Source: Desertibacillus haloalkaliphilus (lineage in GTDB: Bacteria > Bacillota > Bacilli > Bacillales > KJ1-10-99). From it: a stretch of 64,000 nucleotides of DNA. Each line of letters begins with the position of its first letter. Within the stretch, counting starts at the first letter, position 1. The translations under genes were made by a program, and so were the position numbers. The notes under the pieces were generated by a model. The model was not told where the DNA came from. It worked only from the letters and a program-made list of their open reading frames with translations, and ran no database searches. The DNA lies in contig NZ_JAHPIV010000007.1 of NCBI RefSeq assembly GCF_019039105.1, forward strand, positions 153,122 to 217,121, written 5' to 3'. Positions 42,624 to 52,589 of the stretch are shown piece by piece.

Positions 42624-43718
42624 ATGAAGAACTTTACATTTAGTGGTACAGCAACAACGAGCTCGTTTTCACAATGGTTAGCTAAAGGAATGAAACGAGA
42701 ATTTATTAACCACGGCTTTGAGTTTTTAGATGAAGCTGTTGATGACATTCGTCTCGTCTTCAACTTTGTTGATAAAGAACATTGTCGTCCATTCCGAAGA
42801 AAAGCCCAAGCTACCTTTGTTGTCTCCATACTTGAGTCTAGTGGTGAAGTGTCCAACATCTTCAAAGAAGCTTATCCTTATTTAATTCGTTCGCTATCAA
42901 ATCACTTAATGTATGTGAATCATTCCAAACATCACTCTGACATTTACTTTTTAACACCAGAACAAGGTTGCTACAAGATTACATACAAATATGGTCAAAA
43001 CGAAAACGAATTCTTTGCGCATGTATACGAACGATTAGAGCCATTAGCTTTATCTCGTTTAGTGATCGAAAATGATTTCCATTATGATTTACCGAAAAAT
43101 TTATGGACTGGCGATCAAATCTCAGAGAAATTAAGTGTGTCTGGGAAAAAACTAGACGATCTCAATTTATTACCGGCACCATTTCCAATTAATGAATATT
43201 TAAATAAACGTGATATGCGCCACTTAAATAAATTGTATGGGATTGGTGGCTTAAGTTACGGTAATTTAAGTGCTCGCCAAGAAAATGATAACTTCTGGAT
43301 GAGTGCGAGTGGCATTGATAAATCAAACATGAAAACAATCGGTCAAGACATTCTATATATTAAAGGTTATAATTCAGAGAACAATCATATCGAAGTAAGC
43401 GTTCCACCTGAAGTTACACCAAAACGCGCGTCTGTAGACGCGATTGAGCATTGGATGATTTATAAGGAACACCCTGAAGTTGGCTCGATCGTCCATATCC
43501 ACGCGTGGATGGATGATGTACAAGCCACCGAAATTAATTACCCGTGTGGCACGTTAGAACTTGCAAAAACGGTTGCCCAATTAGTACGTGAAGCAGAAAA
43601 TCCTGCTCGTACCGTGATTGGCCTCAAAAACCATGGGCTCACCATTACCGGTCCTGACCTAGATGATATCTTTGAAAGAATTGATGGAAAAATTACTCGA
43701 CAAGTACCAATGAGTTAG
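42624..43718 (+). CDS. Class II aldolase/adducin-domain protein
   Basis: The 364-residue protein has a C-terminal class II aldolase/adducin domain (about 185-360). GNLSARQ gives the GN(x)S motif, VHIHAW the first zinc-binding His pair, and LKNHGLTITG the third His. The N-terminal 180 residues are an unusual extra region without recognised domain (KNFTFSGTATTSSF, HCRPFRRKAQATFVV), absent from ordinary 220-residue aldolases. The gene follows the ADH by 36 bases and shares its promoter by inference. A terminator at 43728-43760 ends the unit. Aldol cleavage of a phosphorylated or free sugar is possible but unproven. Confidence 0.82.
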   Translation: MKNFTFSGTATTSSFSQWLAKGMKREFINHGFEFLDEAVDDIRLVFNFVDKEHCRPFRRKAQATFVVSILESSGEVSNIFKEAYPYLIRSLSNHLMYVNHSKHHSDIYFLTPEQGCYKITYKYGQNENEFFAHVYERLEPLALSRLVIENDFHYDLPKNLWTGDQISEKLSVSGKKLDDLNLLPAPFPINEYLNKRDMRHLNKLYGIGGLSYGNLSARQENDNFWMSASGIDKSNMKTIGQDILYIKGYNSENNHIEVSVPPEVTPKRASVDAIEHWMIYKEHPEVGSIVHIHAWMDDVQATEINYPCGTLELAKTVAQLVREAENPARTVIGLKNHGLTITGPDLDDIFERIDGKITRQVPMS

Positions 43719-43727
43719 ACAGAACGT

Positions 43728-43760
43728 AAACCAGTTGTTATTTCGGTAGCAGCTGGTTTT
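43728..43760 (+). terminator. Terminator of the ADH/aldolase operon
   Basis: AAACCAG and CTGGTTT pair (stem extended by imperfect inner pairs) shortly after the aldolase stop, with a T-rich end. Confidence 0.7.
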
Positions 43761-43852
43761 CTGTCTTTCGTCGATGGATTACAAGAATATTTCACTTCTG
43801 TTCATGGAACGATAAAACGCGAGAAGACTATATTAGAATGGAGTGCTAAAAG

Positions 43853-44404
43853 ATGGATAAAATGAATTTTCTGCAAGGCTTTTTACGTTCCCCATTTGAA
43901 GTCGGTAGCGTTATTCCTAGTTCAAAGACAATGGTGAAGCGAATCGGCGACTTTGTTCAGCAAGAACAGCCGAAAACAATCGTCGAATTAGGGGCAGGCA
44001 CTGGCGTATTTACGCAAGAACTTAAAGCATATAGTGACAAACAGGATGCTCACTTACATGTCTTTGAAAAAGATGAAAAGATGCGAACCAACCTAAAACA
44101 TCAATTCCCACAGCTATCCCTACATGAAGACGCCTTACAACTACCTGACACACTAGAACAACTAGAATTAAACGGTGTTGATTGTATCGTTTGCGGATTA
44201 CCATTCTCCTTATTTCCAAAGTCAAAAACCGAAGAATTATTCAAACATATCCATGCCAACCTAAACGAAGGTGGTTGCTTTATGATGTACCAATACAGCA
44301 CACATATGAAGAAGAGGTTAATTGAGTTATTTGATGATGTTTCCATTCACTATGTCTTACTAAATATTCCGCCAGCCTTTGTTTATTTTTGTAAAAAGTA
44401 CTAA
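43853..44404 (+). CDS. Class I SAM-dependent methyltransferase (phospholipid/rRNA type)
   Basis: The 183-residue protein is a Rossmann methyltransferase: ELGAGTGVF at about residues 46-54 binds SAM, HVFEKDEKM gives the acidic end of strand 2, and CGLPFSLFP supplies the motif IV-like loop. The N-terminal FLRSPFEVGSVIPSS and the overall layout resemble small phospholipid N-methyltransferase (PmtA-like) proteins. The substrate is undetermined. GGAG lies about 9 bases before the ATG. Confidence 0.8.
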   Translation: MDKMNFLQGFLRSPFEVGSVIPSSKTMVKRIGDFVQQEQPKTIVELGAGTGVFTQELKAYSDKQDAHLHVFEKDEKMRTNLKHQFPQLSLHEDALQLPDTLEQLELNGVDCIVCGLPFSLFPKSKTEELFKHIHANLNEGGCFMMYQYSTHMKKRLIELFDDVSIHYVLLNIPPAFVYFCKKY

Positions 44405-44495
44405 CAAGTAGATTTGTACACGATATTTTCTTGAATAAGACAATTAGTTCACGCACACAATACCTACGCACAGCACAATTCCAATAAAAAGGAGC

Positions 44496-45758
44496 GTGTC
44501 TCATCGATTGGCGAAAAAGAAAAAAACAGGCTTAACAATCGTAGCAATTGGGTCGATCCCTTTAATTATGACGCTCGGGAATTCAATGTTGATCCCAATT
44601 CTACCGACAATGCAAAGCAGACTAGATTTAACACAATTTCAAGTTAGCTTAACGATTACTGTTTTTTCAATTGCGGCTGCGGTTGCGATACCCATACTAG
44701 GCTATTTATCTGACCGCTTTACTCGAAAAGCAATCATACTCCCATCTCTAATCTTATACGGATTAGGTGGTCTTTTAGCTGGGGCTGCTGCTGCATGGTT
44801 TACAAATGCGTACCTTTGGATCATCGCTGGACGAACAATGCAAGGCATTGGTGCGGCCGGAACAACCCCAGTTGCAATGGCACTTACAGGCGACTTGTTT
44901 AAAGGGGGCGAGCAGAGTAAAGTCCTTGGACTCGTTGAAGCATCGAATGGTTTTGGGAAAGTACTATCACCAATTGTCGGCTCGCTTTTAGCGTTACTCG
45001 TTTGGTATGCCCCTTTTTTTGCTTTTCCAATATTTTGTGTCGTTTCAATCTTATTAACGTGGATCTTTGTGAAGGAGAAAACGAAAAAAAAAGAACCACC
45101 CCCTGTTGGCAAATATTTAAAAGGGTTGTTCACCGTCTTTAAGCATGAAGGTCGTTGGTTGATGACAGCCTACTTAGCAGGGGCGACCTGCTTATTCACA
45201 TTATTTGGAATCCTATTTTACTTATCAGATGTGCTAGAAACCCAGTACGATATTGATGGTGTACTAAAAGGATGTATCCTAGCCATCCCATTATTAATCA
45301 TGATGATTACATCCTATATTACCGGTAGCAAAATCGGCAAAAACCATAAATTAATGAAAAAGTTGATCGTACTTGGATTATTTTTAATGACAGCATCATT
45401 TGCAACCCTTGTCTTATTTACAAAAATCGTTCCATTTATCGCCGTTTTAGCTGTTAGTAGTATAGGAACCGGTTTAGTCCTCCCTTGCTTAAACAGTTTT
45501 ATTACCGGATCAGTAGGTAAAGCAAGACGGGGATTTGTCACAGCGTTATACGGATCTGTCCGTTTTTTAGGTGTGGCAGCTGGACCGCCCATTTTTGGCT
45601 TACTCATGGGATGGTCGCGTACAGGAATGTTTTTATCAACTGCTGGCTTAACTTTGATTGTTGCGATTTTATGTATGCTGTTAATCCAAGTCAAGGAAAA
45701 GTCTGAAGACGAAGATGGAGAAACATTATTTACGAAAATACAATTAAATACCGAATAG
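44496..45758 (+). CDS. MFS transporter, DHA1-type drug exporter
   Basis: The roughly 420-residue protein has twelve predicted helices and the MFS motif A between helices 2 and 3, [10 protein letters not shown] (about residues 70-79). Motif B-like [11 protein letters not shown] precedes helix 4. It resembles Bmr/NorA-type multidrug exporters; the substrate is not predictable. The GTG start sits very close to AAGGAG; TTG at 44508 is an alternative. The following small gene lies 18 bases downstream on the same strand. Confidence 0.85.
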   Translation: MSHRLAKKKKTGLTIVAIGSIPLIMTLGNSMLIPILPTMQSRLDLTQFQVSLTITVFSIAAAVAIPILGYLSDRFTRKAIILPSLILYGLGGLLAGAAAAWFTNAYLWIIAGRTMQGIGAAGTTPVAMALTGDLFKGGEQSKVLGLVEASNGFGKVLSPIVGSLLALLVWYAPFFAFPIFCVVSILLTWIFVKEKTKKKEPPPVGKYLKGLFTVFKHEGRWLMTAYLAGATCLFTLFGILFYLSDVLETQYDIDGVLKGCILAIPLLIMMITSYITGSKIGKNHKLMKKLIVLGLFLMTASFATLVLFTKIVPFIAVLAVSSIGTGLVLPCLNSFITGSVGKARRGFVTALYGSVRFLGVAAGPPIFGLLMGWSRTGMFLSTAGLTLIVAILCMLLIQVKEKSEDEDGETLFTKIQLNTE

Positions 45759-45776
45759 AAAGAAAAGGAGGGACAA

Positions 45777-46064
45777 TTGTTGCAAATCTATTTTTCCCCA
45801 GAACTCATTAAACAAGACGCCCAAGTATTAAATGTCGTTGATCAACATAGCAAAGCTGTCGGTTACATTGCTTTTTTACTTGAAGAAAAGAAAATGTACG
45901 TCTATGGCCAGTTAGAGCATGAAGGTGTGGAAGAAGATTTTAAAGACTTAGTTAAACCATATGTTCAAGGTCTCTCGAAGTTAAAAGAAGATCTTGAAGT
46001 CTATTCTTACCTATCCGTTGGTGGTAAAAAAGTAGAACTCGGAGATACGGAGGACAAGAAGTAG
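45777..46064 (+). CDS. Small hypothetical protein downstream of MFS exporter
   Basis: The 95-residue product is soluble and mixed alpha/beta, with VGYIAFLLEEKKMYVYGQLEHEG suggesting a beta hairpin (residues 27-49) and an acidic lysine-rich C-terminus. It starts at TTG, 4 bases after AAAGGAGGG. Family not recognised. It is probably cotranscribed with the exporter gene. Confidence 0.7.
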   Translation: MLQIYFSPELIKQDAQVLNVVDQHSKAVGYIAFLLEEKKMYVYGQLEHEGVEEDFKDLVKPYVQGLSKLKEDLEVYSYLSVGGKKVELGDTEDKK

Positions 46065-46229
46065 GAGAAGGAAACATACAACTGCTTACACAACTATGAC
46101 AAGTGTAACATCTATGTCTATGCAGAATCTTGAGTGTTCAATGATAATCATTTCTTTAAAAATAAAAATGACACATCGACGATATTAGGCGCATATCCTA
46201 GTTTCGAATGGGAATTCGGAGGTGAGGAT

Positions 46230-48206
46230 GTGGAAGGCATTTTACAACTCCTTGAATGGCATCACCTCTTGATGTTAGTGATAGGAGTTTTGCTTGGTAT
46301 TATCGTCGGTGCCCTGCCTGGACTTACCCCTACAATGGGAGTCGCATTATGTATCCCGTTTACGTTTTCATTACCAGCGACTGATGGGTTGATATTACTA
46401 GGTGGGATTTTTTGTGGAAGTGTATTTGGTGGTTCCATTCCCTCGATTTTATTTAATGTTCCTGGAGCACCAGCCTCGGTCGCAACCACCTTTGATGGCT
46501 ATCCAATGGCACAACAAGGCAAGGCGAGGAAAGCGCTTGAATTAGCAACGATTTCATCAGCTACAGGTGGATTAGTTGGCATGCTTCTCCTATTATTTTT
46601 TGCTCCGATACTTACAGCCTTTTCACTTCAGTTCGGACCTGCGCAAACCCTTTGGATTGCCATTTTTGGAATCGCTGTTATTGCTGCCATTTCCGAGGGT
46701 TCTATCACGAAAAACTTTATTGGTGGCGGCATCGGAATCCTTCTAGCGATGATTGGCATTAGTACATTTACTGGGACAGCTAGATTTACCTTTGGCTCAG
46801 ACGCTTTAATTGGCGGGCTTCACATTGTTGCCGTTCTCATTGGCTTGTTTGCCTTCCCGCAAGCCCTTCGCTTAATTGAAGACCTAACTAGCCGCTTGCG
46901 CGCAAACCATACGATGAAAACAGATTCAAAATCAACGATCAGGCAATCGTTTAAAGATGTGTTCCGACGTCCAAAAGCGGTATCAATTGGAAGTGGCGTC
47001 GGTGCTTTTATCGGGATGATTCCTGGGGCTGGGGGCAATATAGCCAGCATTTTAGCGTACAACGAGGCAAAACGTTTTTCTAAAAATAAACAGTCGTTTG
47101 GTAAGGGGAATAAAGAAGGCGTCATTGCATCTGAAAGTGCAAACAATGCCCTTGTCGGGGGTTCGCTTGTTCCCCTACTTACACTAGGGATACCAGGCTC
47201 GCCAACAGCAGCGATTTTTCTTGGAGGCTTACTTATTCATGGGATCTGGCCGGGTAGTCACTTATTTGTTGAAAATGCCTCTGTCGCCTATGTCTTTCTC
47301 TATAGTATGATTGCAGCTCAGCTCGCCTTGCTGGTCTTAGGATTGGCATCTATTCGCTTCGTATCAAAGCTTGCACATATCCCCGCCTACTTCATGGCAC
47401 CTGTAATTTTATCATTCTGTATTATCGGAGCATTTACAACACAAAATAGTTTATTTGATGTCTACACTGTAGTAATCGTCGGCATGGCCATGTACTTTCT
47501 CCATAAATTTAATTTTTCAGCAGCACCAATTGCACTTGGGTTTATCCTTGGTCCAATTGCTGAGGAAGGATTACTGCAAGGCCTTCAAATTGGCAGTGCG
47601 AGCGGTTCGATGTGGGCATTCTTTTTTGGGGGCTGGTGGAACATCATTCTCATTGGATTTGTCGTATTAACGATCGCCCTCTCGATTAAACAACAACTTA
47701 AACAACGTAAACAAAGACGAAAAACCCATAAAGGGTCACTACACTTAAAACATTTTGTCTCGTTTCATGCGTCACTCGTTCTGTTTCCTTTGGTTTTAAC
47801 ACTTGCTGGCTTTTATTATGTTTTGCAACTCCCATTTGAACAGCGACTTTTGCCACAAATCACTCTGCTAGCAATGATTATGTTACTAGCCATCGAATAC
47901 GGGAAAGCGGTTTTAACCCCATCAAAATTTGAAGCAAAATTAATAAACGTACCATCACTTTTATTTATCAGTTGGATCTGCCTCATTAGTTTATCAACAA
48001 ACATTCTTGGGTTTTACATGCAAGTGATCTTGCTGATGATCTCTGTACCACTATATGTGTATATTCAAAAAAAAGATGGGTGTGCCAACCTCTCTAAAAT
48101 TGTCATCGTCGCTACTCTTTTTACCGCTGCGATGTATCTCGTCTTTACAACCTTTATTCGGGCCCCACTTCCAATCTACCCGTTTTTTATTGATTACTTT
48201 CTTTAA
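46230..48206 (+). CDS. Tripartite tricarboxylate transporter, fused TctA-TctB membrane protein
   Basis: Residues 1-485 are a TctA permease with the family signature GALPGLTPTMGVAL near the N-terminus. The strongly conserved GMIPGAGGNIASILAYNEAKR and SPTAAIFLGGL blocks follow. After a charged linker (KQQLKQRKQRRK, about 488-500), residues 505-658 give four helices characteristic of the small subunit TctB. Normally TctA and TctB are separate chains; here they are one protein of 658 residues. The GTG at 46230 has GGAGGT 6 bases upstream and gives the usual TctA start MEGILQLLEW. A solute-binding partner is encoded convergently at 48284-49258. Citrate or other carboxylate uptake is inferred. Confidence 0.88.
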   Translation: MEGILQLLEWHHLLMLVIGVLLGIIVGALPGLTPTMGVALCIPFTFSLPATDGLILLGGIFCGSVFGGSIPSILFNVPGAPASVATTFDGYPMAQQGKARKALELATISSATGGLVGMLLLLFFAPILTAFSLQFGPAQTLWIAIFGIAVIAAISEGSITKNFIGGGIGILLAMIGISTFTGTARFTFGSDALIGGLHIVAVLIGLFAFPQALRLIEDLTSRLRANHTMKTDSKSTIRQSFKDVFRRPKAVSIGSGVGAFIGMIPGAGGNIASILAYNEAKRFSKNKQSFGKGNKEGVIASESANNALVGGSLVPLLTLGIPGSPTAAIFLGGLLIHGIWPGSHLFVENASVAYVFLYSMIAAQLALLVLGLASIRFVSKLAHIPAYFMAPVILSFCIIGAFTTQNSLFDVYTVVIVGMAMYFLHKFNFSAAPIALGFILGPIAEEGLLQGLQIGSASGSMWAFFFGGWWNIILIGFVVLTIALSIKQQLKQRKQRRKTHKGSLHLKHFVSFHASLVLFPLVLTLAGFYYVLQLPFEQRLLPQITLLAMIMLLAIEYGKAVLTPSKFEAKLINVPSLLFISWICLISLSTNILGFYMQVILLMISVPLYVYIQKKDGCANLSKIVIVATLFTAAMYLVFTTFIRAPLPIYPFFIDYFL

Positions 48207-48210
48207 ACAT

Positions 48211-48250
48211 GAAAATAGGGTTGAGCTTTGTGCCCAATCCTATTTTCTAG
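48211..48250. terminator. Terminator between transporter and solute-binding protein genes
   Basis: GAAAATAGG-TTG pairs with CAATCCTATTTTC across a 10-base loop. It lies between convergent genes. Confidence 0.75.
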
Positions 48251-48283
48251 TTCGTATCAAAACAGATACCTCTCTAGTATTGG

Positions 48284-49258
48284 CTACTCAATATCAATTG
48301 AATTTAGTAATTCTTGATATTGTTCGGTTCGAGTCTCAAATTCAGCAATCGTTTCTTCCCGGTCCATGATCAATAAATCAACACCCGCTTGTTCCATCTC
48401 TGCAAGGAAACCTTCGTCTTGAAGTAATTCCATAAATCCATCTTCGAGGTATTGAATAATTGATTCCGGTGTCCCTTGACGTGCAGCGATTCCACGGTCC
48501 GTACTCATGACCACTTCCGAAAATCCAAGCTCAGCAAACGTTGGCACATCAGGGATAAACTCATGTCGTTCTTCGGTTGCAACCGCAAGTATACGTACGT
48601 CTTCACCTAAGCGATACATATCAGAAAGATTACCAGAGACCACATCTGTATGACCACCGAGTAATGACGCAATCGCATCTGCTGCACCTTGGAATGGGAT
48701 ATCCTCTAATTCCACACCTGCTGCATCTTCAAAGAGTAAAATGGCTAAATGCTGTCCAACAAATTGCCCTGCATTACCGATTGTAATCTCACCAGGTGAT
48801 GCTTTTGCTTTTTCAACGAAACCTTCAAGATCTGTAATGGAACTATCACTTCGTACAGCAAATACCGTTGGATCCCACCCCCAATTGACAATCGGTTCAA
48901 ATGTATCGATTTCAAACGAGGTTTGCCCAACTAACGGTTGTGTAATAATGTGTGGCAAATTATACGCAGACAGTACGTATCCATCGGGATTAACGTTTGA
49001 AAAATGATTCCAGCCGACTTGACCTCCTCCCCCCGGTCGATTCACAATCACTAACTCTTCTCCCAAATACTCTTGGGCATACTTGCCGACAATTCTAGCC
49101 TGTGTATCGGTTGCTGCACCAGGTGAAAAGGCAACGACTAGCTCAATTGACTTTTCCGGATAACGATCGGTTGACTCACGTTCGTCTGACGAGCACCCTA
49201 CAACGACAAGGAGCATCACAAATAGCAATGAAAGCATACTAGCACGTATGATGTTCAC
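48284..49258 (-). CDS. Tripartite tricarboxylate transporter solute-binding lipoprotein (TctC)
   Basis: The 324-residue protein has a lipoprotein signal peptide ending in VVGC, with Cys22 the lipidation site. The Bug/TctC fold starts YPEKSIELVVAFSPGAATD, the typical ligand-binding first loop, followed by the NRPGGGGQVGWN block and GNAGQFVG. Such proteins bind a carboxylate with high affinity and deliver it to TctAB. The GTG follows AAAGGTGG at 7 bases. It faces the fused TctA-TctB gene convergently, not in the usual operon. Confidence 0.9.
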   Translation of the reverse strand: MNIIRASMLSLLFVMLLVVVGCSSDERESTDRYPEKSIELVVAFSPGAATDTQARIVGKYAQEYLGEELVIVNRPGGGGQVGWNHFSNVNPDGYVLSAYNLPHIITQPLVGQTSFEIDTFEPIVNWGWDPTVFAVRSDSSITDLEGFVEKAKASPGEITIGNAGQFVGQHLAILLFEDAAGVELEDIPFQGAADAIASLLGGHTDVVSGNLSDMYRLGEDVRILAVATEERHEFIPDVPTFAELGFSEVVMSTDRGIAARQGTPESIIQYLEDGFMELLQDEGFLAEMEQAGVDLLIMDREETIAEFETRTEQYQELLNSIDIE

Positions 49259-49379
49259 ATTTGTTCCACCTTTCCTAAGTGATCACCATAATAATATGCT
49301 GCGTTGATCGACGATATAGGTTATCCAAACAAAAACTTTAAAAATGCCTTATTTTATGTAAGATGGTTTAAAGTTATGC

Positions 49380-50003
49380 TTACTTTCTAGTTCGTCGAGT
49401 GACAGCAACTGAAATTGGCAAATCAAGCTTAACACGGCAAATTCCATCGACAACTCTCGTTGATATCAATTGACATATCACCGCTTGGATAACAATTTCC
49501 CACGCAATCATCGATGCTGTTAATAGGAAAATGGCTCCGTTCATAAAAAATAATGGTTTCCCCGGTGGTCCACCCCGATACGTTGAATAAACGAGCGCCA
49601 ACACACCCATTCCCCCATTTGACACACCAATTCTCAGTAACAAGCCAACCCCTATCCCTAATAAAATCGCACCAGTCAACAAATCAATCCAAACAAATCC
49701 CCCTATTTCTGGCAGGTGTGTATTGTATAAATTAATGGATACCGATGTCACCGTAATGGCATACATCGTGCCAATTGCACTCATATTCCCTAACCACTTA
49801 ACCGCTACTATTAATAATGAAAAGTTCACTAGCCATAACGCAAATCCAATCGGAAGTTGAAACCAGTAGTTTAGTAAGACAGCAAGTCCACCTGAGCCTC
49901 CCGATGGAATCGCATGTGGAAAGAGAAATATCGCCATTGCTAGCCCTTGAATGGCCCCTCCTAATGTTATGATCAAATAATAGTTAATCGTTTCAATTTT
50001 CAT
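49380..50003 (-). CDS. YitT/YczE-type membrane protein (DUF161)
   Basis: The 207-residue protein has five or six helices with the YitT-membrane signature GLAMAIFLFPHAIPSGGSGGLAVLL (residues 20-45). A second conserved unit is IGVGLLLRIGVSNGGMGVLALV (about 117-138). It lacks the C-terminal DUF2179 of larger YitT proteins. Function unknown. GAGGGGAA is about 10 bases from the ATG. Following TctC by 120 bases on the same strand does not imply a shared role. Confidence 0.8.
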   Translation of the reverse strand: MKIETINYYLIITLGGAIQGLAMAIFLFPHAIPSGGSGGLAVLLNYWFQLPIGFALWLVNFSLLIVAVKWLGNMSAIGTMYAITVTSVSINLYNTHLPEIGGFVWIDLLTGAILLGIGVGLLLRIGVSNGGMGVLALVYSTYRGGPPGKPLFFMNGAIFLLTASMIAWEIVIQAVICQLISTRVVDGICRVKLDLPISVAVTRRTRK

Positions 50004-50177
50004 CGTTTGAAACTTCCCCTCTTCGCCTTGTCTATCGTTCGAGCTAGTCCGCTAATCTATTGTATGAACGGCTAGTCTACCTTTATGACCTTACTTTTTC
50101 TCCTTATCGATCAAAGCACTACCACAACCTTAAGGACGTGTGGAAACCCTTTTCTTGCTTTTCATCTAAATTAATGT

Positions 50178-50208
50178 AAAAAAACGAGATCACTAGGACC
50201 TCGTTTTT
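50178..50208. terminator. Terminator of clpE
   Basis: AAAAACGAG pairs with CTCGTTTTT around a 13-base loop, ending at the clpE stop. Both flanks are homopolymeric. Confidence 0.85.
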
Positions 50209-50211
50209 CCT

Positions 50212-52356
50212 CTATCGTTTATAACTGTTTTTAACTACAAATTCATTGTCTTTAAAGTCTACACTAATCGTTGACACATCTTCCTCATCAATGAGAACAT
50301 CGGCAATCTTATCTTCAATTTTTTCTTGAATGACGCGACGAAGTGGTCGAGCCCCAAAACGAGGGTCATAACCAAGTGTTGCTAGCTTCATCTTAGCATC
50401 CTCTGAAACGACAATTGACAGACCTTCCTCTTTAACATTGTTATTAAGATCAGTAAGCATAAGTTCAACAATTTGTACTAAATGCTCTTCTTTCAATTCG
50501 TTAAATGGTATGATTGCATCAAATCGGTTTAAAAATTCAGGTTTAAAGTACGAGCTTAGTGCTTCAAGTGTTGACACTGCATCCGTTTCGCCGTCCTGAC
50601 CAAAGCCAACAGTGACTTTCTTTTCACCCGTACCAGCATTACTTGTCATAATAATAACCGTGTCCTTAAAGCTTACCGTACGTCCTTGACTATCGGTCAA
50701 ACGACCGTCTTCCATAATTTGTAGGAACATATGTTGAACGTCCGGATGTGCCTTCTCAATTTCATCTAATAGGACGATACTATAAGGATTTCGGCGCACT
50801 CGCTCTGTTAATTGTCCCGCTTCCTCATGGCCGACATAGCCAGGCGGTGAACCAATTAATTTAGAGACAGAGTGTTTCTCCATATACTCACTCATATCGA
50901 AGCGAATATAAGCATCTTTTGTCCCAAACAATTCTTCAGCTAAACATTTCGTTAATTCTGTTTTCCCGACACCCGTCGGTCCGACAAATAAGAATGATCC
51001 AATTGGTCGTGTTTTTGCTTTTAAGCCCGCTCGGCTTCGACGAATCGCTTTCGCTACTTTTTGTACCGCACCCTCTTGACCAATCACTTTACTATCTAGA
51101 CGTTCGGCTAAGTTTTTCAGCTTGCTTTGTTCGTCCTCTTGTAGCTTTCCAACCGGGATACACGTTTTCTCTTCAATAATTTCTTGGATATAAGCAACCT
51201 CAACAACAAGCTTTTTCACATCTTCATCTGCATTATTCAACTTTTGTTGTAACTGTAACTCTTGGGTACGTAAGTTAGCGGCACGCTCGTAATCTTCAGC
51301 TTCAGCCGCTTTATCCTTTTCCTTTGTGATTTCTGCTAAACGTGTTTCAATATCATCGCTATTCATTTCTGATTGTTCGAGGTTAAGGTTTGCCCCCGCC
51401 TCATCAAGTAAGTCAATCGCTTTATCTGGTAAGAAGCGATCTTGAATATAACGATGTGACAATTGAACACATGCTTGGATCGCCTCATCTGAATAACGAA
51501 TGTCATGGTATTGCTCATACTTAGGTTGTAAGCCTTTAAGAATATCAACAGACTCTTCAACGGTTGGTTCTTTCACCATGACAGGCTGGAATCTGCGTTC
51601 AAGTGCTGCATCCTTCTCAATTTGGCGATACTCTTTTAACGTTGTTGCACCAATCACTTGTAATTCCCCACGAGCCAGTGCTGGTTTCAAAATATTCCCT
51701 GCATCCATTGAACCTTCCGCAGACCCTGCACCGACTAACAAATGAATTTCATCGACAAACAGAATCACATTTTTACGGCTTTTTAGCTCTGAAATTAATT
51801 GTTTCATTCGTTCTTCAAATTGACCGCGAATACCTGTGTTCGCAACAAGTGAAGCAACATCTAGTAAATAGATTTCTTTATTAGCAAGCTTAGTCGGAAC
51901 ATCACCTTCTGCGATTTTGAGTGCTAATCCTTCAGCAATCGCTGTCTTCCCTACACCAGGCTCACCTATTAAAACAGGGTTATTTTTATTGCGTCGATTT
52001 AAAATTTTGATGACTTGATTTACTTCCTTATCTCGACCAATGACTGGGTCGATTAATCCAGCCTTTGCACCATTTGACAGGTTTTGACCTAAGTCTTCTA
52101 AGACACCACCTGACCCTTGTCCAGCTTGCATTTGCTCAGAATGTTGCGTTTGCTCAAAGCCGTGTGGTGGTTGTATAAATCCTTCAAACATTTGATCAAA
52201 GTTATTTCCAAAGAAACCAATTCCTGATGGCTTCTTCATCCCTTGTTGAATCTCTGCATAACATGTGCTACATAGTTGAAGTTGTTTCATTTGACCATTG
52301 ATATTCATTGTCAGTTTGACATTTGCTTGTTTCGTTTGACATTTTTGACAACGCAT
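50212..52356 (-). CDS. clpE: ATP-dependent Clp protease ATPase subunit ClpE
   Basis: ClpE is an AAA+ unfoldase of the Hsp100 family that works with ClpP and can remodel aggregates. The 714-residue protein has the diagnostic N-terminal zinc finger (Cys3, Cys6, Cys29, Cys32). The first AAA module has Walker A GEPGVGKT at 131-138 and Walker B LFVDEIH. A UVR helix-pair (about 335-370) and a second module with [12 protein letters not shown] and [10 protein letters not shown] complete it. It is typically 10-20 residues longer than the B. subtilis protein. AGGGGGAG precedes the ATG. Three CtsR boxes around its promoter put it in the CtsR heat-shock regulon. Confidence 0.95.
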   Translation of the reverse strand: MRCQKCQTKQANVKLTMNINGQMKQLQLCSTCYAEIQQGMKKPSGIGFFGNNFDQMFEGFIQPPHGFEQTQHSEQMQAGQGSGGVLEDLGQNLSNGAKAGLIDPVIGRDKEVNQVIKILNRRNKNNPVLIGEPGVGKTAIAEGLALKIAEGDVPTKLANKEIYLLDVASLVANTGIRGQFEERMKQLISELKSRKNVILFVDEIHLLVGAGSAEGSMDAGNILKPALARGELQVIGATTLKEYRQIEKDAALERRFQPVMVKEPTVEESVDILKGLQPKYEQYHDIRYSDEAIQACVQLSHRYIQDRFLPDKAIDLLDEAGANLNLEQSEMNSDDIETRLAEITKEKDKAAEAEDYERAANLRTQELQLQQKLNNADEDVKKLVVEVAYIQEIIEEKTCIPVGKLQEDEQSKLKNLAERLDSKVIGQEGAVQKVAKAIRRSRAGLKAKTRPIGSFLFVGPTGVGKTELTKCLAEELFGTKDAYIRFDMSEYMEKHSVSKLIGSPPGYVGHEEAGQLTERVRRNPYSIVLLDEIEKAHPDVQHMFLQIMEDGRLTDSQGRTVSFKDTVIIMTSNAGTGEKKVTVGFGQDGETDAVSTLEALSSYFKPEFLNRFDAIIPFNELKEEHLVQIVELMLTDLNNNVKEEGLSIVVSEDAKMKLATLGYDPRFGARPLRRVIQEKIEDKIADVLIDEEDVSTISVDFKDNEFVVKNSYKR

Positions 52357-52414
52357 AACGAACTCCCCCTATATTTAATAGTTATATATTGTCTTTTAAT
52401 CATAGCTATTTGTC

Positions 52415-52431
52415 TTTGACTTTCTTTGACC
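52415..52431 (-). promoter_or_regulatory. CtsR box 1, downstream of clpE promoter
   Basis: On the minus strand GGTCAAAGAAAGTCAAA fits the CtsR tandem heptad (A/G)GTCAAANAN(A/G)GTCAAA. It lies downstream of the -10. Confidence 0.85.
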
Positions 52432-52441
52432 TTGTGCTTTT

Positions 52442-52471
52442 TATTATATACTGACCTTCTTTGACTTTCAA
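52442..52471 (-). promoter_or_regulatory. clpE SigA promoter overlapped by CtsR box 2
   Basis: TTGAAA (52471-52466) and TATAAT (52448-52443) on the minus strand are 17 bases apart. CtsR box 2, AAGTCAAAGAAGGTCAG (52467-52451), fills the spacer, so bound CtsR would block polymerase. Confidence 0.85.
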
Positions 52472-52477
52472 GTCTTT

Positions 52478-52494
52478 TTTGATCTTTCCTGACC
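52478..52494 (-). promoter_or_regulatory. CtsR box 3, upstream of clpE -35
   Basis: GGTCAGGAAAGATCAAA on the minus strand matches the CtsR heptad repeat with two deviations. It lies just upstream of the -35 element. Confidence 0.7.
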
Positions 52495-52546
52495 AATTTG
52501 ATTAAACAGCTTGTCCATGACATATCATTAAAACAAAACTTGTAAA

Positions 52547-52582
52547 AACTGAGCTTACCCTATGATCAGAGTAAGCTCAGTT
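52547..52582. terminator. Terminator of the symporter gene
   Basis: AACTGAGCTTAC pairs perfectly with GTAAGCTCAGTT around a 12-base loop, directly after the symporter stop at 52590. Confidence 0.85.
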
Positions 52583-52589
52583 CTTACAT

